NCBI RefSeq assembly: GCF_023276405.1 | Contig: NZ_JALRMO010000001.1 | Coordinates: 8,347,501-8,411,500, forward strand | From: Paenibacillus hamazuiensis | GTDB taxonomy: Bacteria > Bacillota > Bacilli > Paenibacillales > NBRC-103111 | Reading direction: 5' to 3' | DNA: 64,000 nucleotides | Made by a program: the position numbers and the translations under genes | Shown here: in pieces, positions 60,387 to 64,000 of the stretch | Numbering within the stretch: the first letter of the stretch is position 1 | Layout: each line of letters begins with the position of its first letter | Notes under the pieces: model-generated | The model's database searches: none | The model's input: only the letters and a program-made list of their open reading frames with translations | What the model was told of the DNA's origin: nothing

Positions 60387-63300
60387 ATGAGCCGATTTAC
60401 CCATCTTCATGTGCACAGTGAATACAGCTTGCTGGACGGAGCGGCACGGATCGACGAGTTGGTCGGCCAGGCCGCCCGCCTCGGCATGAAGTCGCTCGCC
60501 TTGACGGATCACGGCGTGATGTACGGCGCGATTCCCTTTTACAAGGCGTGCAAGCAGCATGGCATCAAGCCGATCATTGGCTGCGAGGTGTATTACACGG
60601 CGGGTTCGATCCGTGACAAAGGAACGCGCCAGGAGCAGCCGATCTACCACCTCATTTTGCTTGCCAAAAACGAGCAGGGCTACCGGAATCTCATGAAGCT
60701 TTGCACGATCGGCCATCTGCAGGGCTTCCATTATAAACCTCGAATCGATCACGAGCACCTCGCCCGGCACGGGGAAGGGCTCGTCTGTTTAAGCTCGTGC
60801 CTCGGGAGTGAAATCTCGCAGCATCTGCTGCACGATAAATATGAAGAAGCGAAAAAGGCGGCTTTGCGGTATCGCGGCATTTTTGGCGAGGACTTTTTCC
60901 TGGAACTTCAGGATCACGGCCTCCTCGAGCAAAAAAAGGTGATGCAGGCGATGATCCGGCTGAGCGAGGATACCGGCATTCCGCTGATCGCCACGAACGA
61001 TGTGCACTATGTAAAACAGGAAGATCATGCCGTGCAGGATATTCTCATCTGCATCGGTACCGGCAAGACGGTCGAAGACAAGGAGCGGCTGAAGTTTCAT
61101 ACCAGTCAGATGTATCTGAAAAGCGGCGAAGAGATGGACAAGCTGTTCGCGCACGTGCCGGAATCGATCGAAAATACGGAGATCGTGGCGCAGAGATGCA
61201 ATCTGGAGATCGAATTCGGTCAGTCGATTTTGCCAAAATTTGCGCCGATTCCCGAGGATCGGACAGCGGGCGAATATCTTGCGGAATTGTGCTGGATGGG
61301 GCTCGAAAAGCGGTACGGGCATACGCCTAAATGGGAGGACGAAGCTTTCCGCGAGAAGGTGGAGCGGCGGCTCGATTACGAGCTGCGCATCATTGACAGC
61401 ATGGGGTTCAGCGATTATTTTCTGATCGTCTGGGACTTCATCCGCTTCGCGCATGAGCGGGGCATCGCCACCGGCCCGGGCCGGGGTTCCTCCGCAGGCA
61501 GTCTGGTCGCCTATGTGCTGCGGATTACGGACGTCGATCCGATCGCATACGATCTGCTGTTCGAGCGGTTTTTGAACCCGGAGCGCGTCACGATGCCGGA
61601 TATCGATATCGACTTCAGCGACGTGCGCCGGGACGAAGTGATCGATTATGTCGTGCAAAAGTACGGCAAGGAGCATGTCGCGCAAATCATCACGTTCGGT
61701 ACGATGGCGGCGAAGGCCGCCGTTCGCGACGTCGGACGCGTGCTGAACATGCCGTACAACGAGGTGGACAGGGCGGCGAAGCTTATTCCGCACCACCTCG
61801 GCGTAACGCTGCAGGAGGCGCTGCAATACAGTCCCGAGCTGAAGGTTTTGTCCGAGAAGCATCCGAAAACGGCGGAATTGCTCGAGATCGCGATGAAGGT
61901 GGAAGGCATGCCTCGTCACGCCTCCACGCACGCCGCCGGCGTGATTATTTCCCGCGAGCCTTTGACCCAGTATGTGCCGCTTCAGGAAGGCAATGAGCAG
62001 ACGGCGCTGACGCAGTACCCGATGGAGCATTTGGAAGCGATCGGGCTTCTGAAGATGGATTTTCTCGGGCTGCGAACGCTTTCTATTATAGAAAGAACGC
62101 TGTTTTGGATCCGCGAGCAGTACGGCACGAAGATCGACTTCCAGCGGATACCGATGGACGACGACCCTGCCACCTATGCGCTGCTCAGCCATGGCGATAC
62201 GACGGGGATATTCCAGCTCGAATCCCCGGGCATGCGGCGGGTGCTGAAAGATTTGAAGCCCTCGGCGTTTACGGACATCATCTCCGTGCTTGCGCTGTAC
62301 CGGCCGGGTCCGATGGAATTCATCCCGAAATATATCGCCTGCAAGCACGGACAGCAGCAGGTGGAGTTCCCCCACCCGGAGCTTGCTTCGATTCTCGGCG
62401 ATACGTACGGCATCATCGTTTACCAGGAGCAGATCATGCAGATCGCTTCGAAAATGGCCGGCTTCAGCCTCGGCGAAGCCGATCTGCTGCGCCGGGCGGT
62501 GAGCAAAAAGAAACGCGAGGTGCTTGACGAGCAGCGCGCGCATTTCGTGGGCGGCAGCACCCGGCAAGGTTACTCCGAAGAGGACGCGAACAAGGTATAC
62601 GACATGATCGTGCGCTTCGCCGATTACGGCTTTCCGAAGGCGCACGCGACGGCCTACGGCGTGCTTGCTTTCCAGACGGCGTATCTGAAGGCGCATTACC
62701 CGGTGCAGTTTATGGCGTCGATGCTGACGGCGGTTCTCGGCAGCCACCATAAGGTAGCGGAATATGTCGACGAATGCCGTCGAATGGACATCGCCGTGCT
62801 GCCTCCGGATATCAACGAAAGCCGCGATGTATTCACGCCGGTGATGCAGACAGGCCGGGATTTTGGGCCGGAGGGGAAGCCGCTTATGTCCGCAGGCGCC
62901 GAGAGTCCGTCCGGAGCGGACGCGGCTCCGGTGGATGCTGTTCATGGGAACGTACATTCCCGTGAGAGGGCTAGCGATGCATCCGCCGCCGAAAACGTGG
63001 ACGCTTCAGCCGGCGCTGCCGCGGCAAACGCCAGAGCGATCCGCTTCGGGCTCGCCGCGATCAAAAACGTCGGCACGCATGCGATCGAGTCGATTTTGCA
63101 GGAGCGGCAGATCGGACCGTTCGAGAGCCTGCTCGACTTTTGCCGCCGGGTCGATCTGCGCGTGTGCAACAAGCGGGTGATCGAATCGCTCATTCAGGCC
63201 GGCGCGTTCGATTCGCTGCCCGGCCACCGGGCGCAGCTTCTCAGCATGCTGGAGGAAACGATCGAAGCCGCCGTCAAGTGGCGCAAGGAGCGAGACGACC

Positions 63301-64000
63301 TGCAGCTGTCGCTGCTCGGTTTTACCGAGGAGGTCAACTGGGAGGTCGAGTACCCGGAGGTGGCGCCGCTCACTTTATCGCAGCAGCTGGAACTGGAGCG
63401 GGAGCTGCTCGGCCTGTACATTTCCGGCAGCCCTCTGGACGACTATGCGGAGCTGATCGATGAGCTCGAGGCGGAGCCGATCCATTACCTGATCGAGCTG
63501 CCCGATCATAGCGACGTAGCCGTGGCGGGCATGGTCGTTTCGTGCAAGACGATCGTCACAAAAAAAGGCCAGCCGATGGCGTTTATCGAGCTCGAGGACC
63601 GCATCGCCAAAACGGAGGTCGTGCTGTTCCCGGAAACGTGGAAGCGGTACGCGCCGCTCGTACAAAAAGGCAGCCTGGTGTACATTCGCGCCAAGCTGCA
63701 GCACGGCGACGAGGACGTCAAGCTGCTCGCCGACCTGGTGATCATGCTGAACGATCCGGAGCTGAAGGAAAAAGCGAAGCGGTTCGTGCCTTCATCCGCA
63801 GGAGGGCGATTCGGCGGAAGCGGGGCCGGCGGGGGCCGGCCGGCGGCAGCGGCGGGCCGTACCGCGGCCGCTGCGGGGCAGCCGCAGCGGGCTGCGGAGC
63901 CGCACGCGGCCGGGGGGCAGCCGGCGAGTACCCGCAACGCCGGCGCCCGGCCGGCGGAAGTGCGCCCGGCAGGCGCGCAGCCCGGAGGCGGGCGCGCGGC
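60387..64000 (+). CDS. dnaE: DNA polymerase III alpha subunit DnaE, C-terminus beyond window
   Basis: Open from the ATG at 60387 (MSRFTHLHVHSEYSLLDGA) with GGAGGAGG ahead to the window end, at least 1204 codons. PHP domain (LHVHSEYSLLDG, LTDHGVMYGAI, SSCLGSEI), polymerase core with the catalytic Asp triad region (MPDIDIDFSDVRRDEVIDY), TGPGRGSSAGSLVAYVL, RHASTHAAGVIIS, ALYRPGPMEFIPKYI, VYQEQIMQIASKMAGFS, DYGFPKAHATAYG, and an OB fold (AVAGMVVSCKTIVTKKGQP). Between about codons 820 and 880 (62845-63027) is an unusual Ala/Ser-rich insertion before AIRFGLAAIKNVG. The C-terminal part from 63790 is Gly/Ala/Pro/Arg-rich, low complexity. The replicative polymerase alpha subunit in the ytrI-ytrH-dnaE order. 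Confidence 0.95.
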   Translation, partial: MSRFTHLHVHSEYSLLDGAARIDELVGQAARLGMKSLALTDHGVMYGAIPFYKACKQHGIKPIIGCEVYYTAGSIRDKGTRQEQPIYHLILLAKNEQGYRNLMKLCTIGHLQGFHYKPRIDHEHLARHGEGLVCLSSCLGSEISQHLLHDKYEEAKKAALRYRGIFGEDFFLELQDHGLLEQKKVMQAMIRLSEDTGIPLIATNDVHYVKQEDHAVQDILICIGTGKTVEDKERLKFHTSQMYLKSGEEMDKLFAHVPESIENTEIVAQRCNLEIEFGQSILPKFAPIPEDRTAGEYLAELCWMGLEKRYGHTPKWEDEAFREKVERRLDYELRIIDSMGFSDYFLIVWDFIRFAHERGIATGPGRGSSAGSLVAYVLRITDVDPIAYDLLFERFLNPERVTMPDIDIDFSDVRRDEVIDYVVQKYGKEHVAQIITFGTMAAKAAVRDVGRVLNMPYNEVDRAAKLIPHHLGVTLQEALQYSPELKVLSEKHPKTAELLEIAMKVEGMPRHASTHAAGVIISREPLTQYVPLQEGNEQTALTQYPMEHLEAIGLLKMDFLGLRTLSIIERTLFWIREQYGTKIDFQRIPMDDDPATYALLSHGDTTGIFQLESPGMRRVLKDLKPSAFTDIISVLALYRPGPMEFIPKYIACKHGQQQVEFPHPELASILGDTYGIIVYQEQIMQIASKMAGFSLGEADLLRRAVSKKKREVLDEQRAHFVGGSTRQGYSEEDANKVYDMIVRFADYGFPKAHATAYGVLAFQTAYLKAHYPVQFMASMLTAVLGSHHKVAEYVDECRRMDIAVLPPDINESRDVFTPVMQTGRDFGPEGKPLMSAGAESPSGADAAPVDAVHGNVHSRERASDASAAENVDASAGAAAANARAIRFGLAAIKNVGTHAIESILQERQIGPFESLLDFCRRVDLRVCNKRVIESLIQAGAFDSLPGHRAQLLSMLEETIEAAVKWRKERDDLQLSLLGFTEEVNWEVEYPEVAPLTLSQQLELERELLGLYISGSPLDDYAELIDELEAEPIHYLIELPDHSDVAVAGMVVSCKTIVTKKGQPMAFIELEDRIAKTEVVLFPETWKRYAPLVQKGSLVYIRAKLQHGDEDVKLLADLVIMLNDPELKEKAKRFVPSSAGGRFGGSGAGGGRPAAAAGRTAAAAGQPQRAAEPHAAGGQPASTRNAGARPAEVRPAGAQPGGGRA

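Noticed and set aside
60789-62957. 722-codon minus-strand ORF opposite dnaE
   Set aside because: Antisense shadow of the polymerase gene; no family resemblance.
1-64000. tRNA or rRNA genes
   Set aside because: No tRNA-like cloverleaf with GGTTCGAATCC-type arms or rRNA sequence was recognised while reading; a dedicated scan was not possible.

Overview
The window looks like the chromosome of an endospore-forming member of the Paenibacillaceae (Paenibacillus or Cohnella type). This rests on the cotJABC spore-coat genes, ytvI, ytrI/ytrH, five YheC/YheD ATP-grasp proteins, an S-layer-homology (SLH) protein, strong AGGAGG-type ribosome binding sites with frequent GTG/TTG starts, and GC-rich coding DNA. 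No tRNA, rRNA or CRISPR array was seen.

Layout. (1) 1-4550 is an AT-richer accessory island: a decayed IS4-family transposase, then a graveyard of Rhs-type polymorphic toxin parts (Rhs core fragment, a nuclease-like toxin tip, two intact immunity-like genes, one frameshifted immunity-like gene), bracketed by two long direct repeats. (2) 4550-7569 is a c-di-GMP-I (GEMM) riboswitch ahead of two secreted proteins that join a copper-amine-oxidase-N-like domain to MORN repeats. (3) 7654-20860 is a core block: a DUF4190 protein, an NlpC/P60 lipoprotein, a moaD-moaE-moeB molybdopterin operon with a divergent SUOX-like gene, a YunD-like phosphoesterase, uppP, an HD-GYP phosphodiesterase, yfkAB, a CNNM/CBS protein, ytvI, a second NlpC/P60 protein and a DUF6483 protein. 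(4) 21008-28178 is a sugar-uptake locus: AraC regulator, ADP-ribosylglycohydrolase-like enzyme, solute-binding protein, two permeases and a lactonase-like amidohydrolase. (5) 28329-36163 holds cotJABC, a secreted Fn3/cohesin/dockerin-like protein, a MerR-controlled short-chain dehydrogenase, an unknown protein, a CBO0543-type membrane protein and a HAD hydrolase. (6) 36249-42599 is an operon of five YheC/YheD ATP-grasp genes. (7) 42731-46691 holds a 114-bp tandem repeat array that appears to be the 3' trailer of an MFS gene, in a DeoR - HAD - MFS operon whose upstream region carries 10-bp-phased TAAGTGA repeats. (8) 46691-64000 holds an acyltransferase, ytoI, ytpI, an inserted pair of surface-protein genes (SLH protein and a 2240-residue protein), ytrI, ytrH and dnaE. 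A 237-bp imperfect palindrome lies directly in front of dnaE, which runs off the window.

How parts may work together. Cyclic-di-GMP appears on both sides: an HD-GYP phosphodiesterase that would destroy it and a GEMM riboswitch that would sense it. Several genes point to sporulation (cotJ, YheC/D, ytvI, ytrI/H). The ytoI-ytpI-ytrI-ytrH-dnaE order is the conserved Bacillus neighbourhood, interrupted here by the surface-protein pair.

The least explained items are the 114-bp array, the decamer operator array, the dnaE-leader palindrome, the Rhs direct-repeat arrangement and the five-gene ATP-grasp cluster with an Arg/Lys-rich tail on one member. All family assignments come from reading motifs by eye; none was confirmed by database search.
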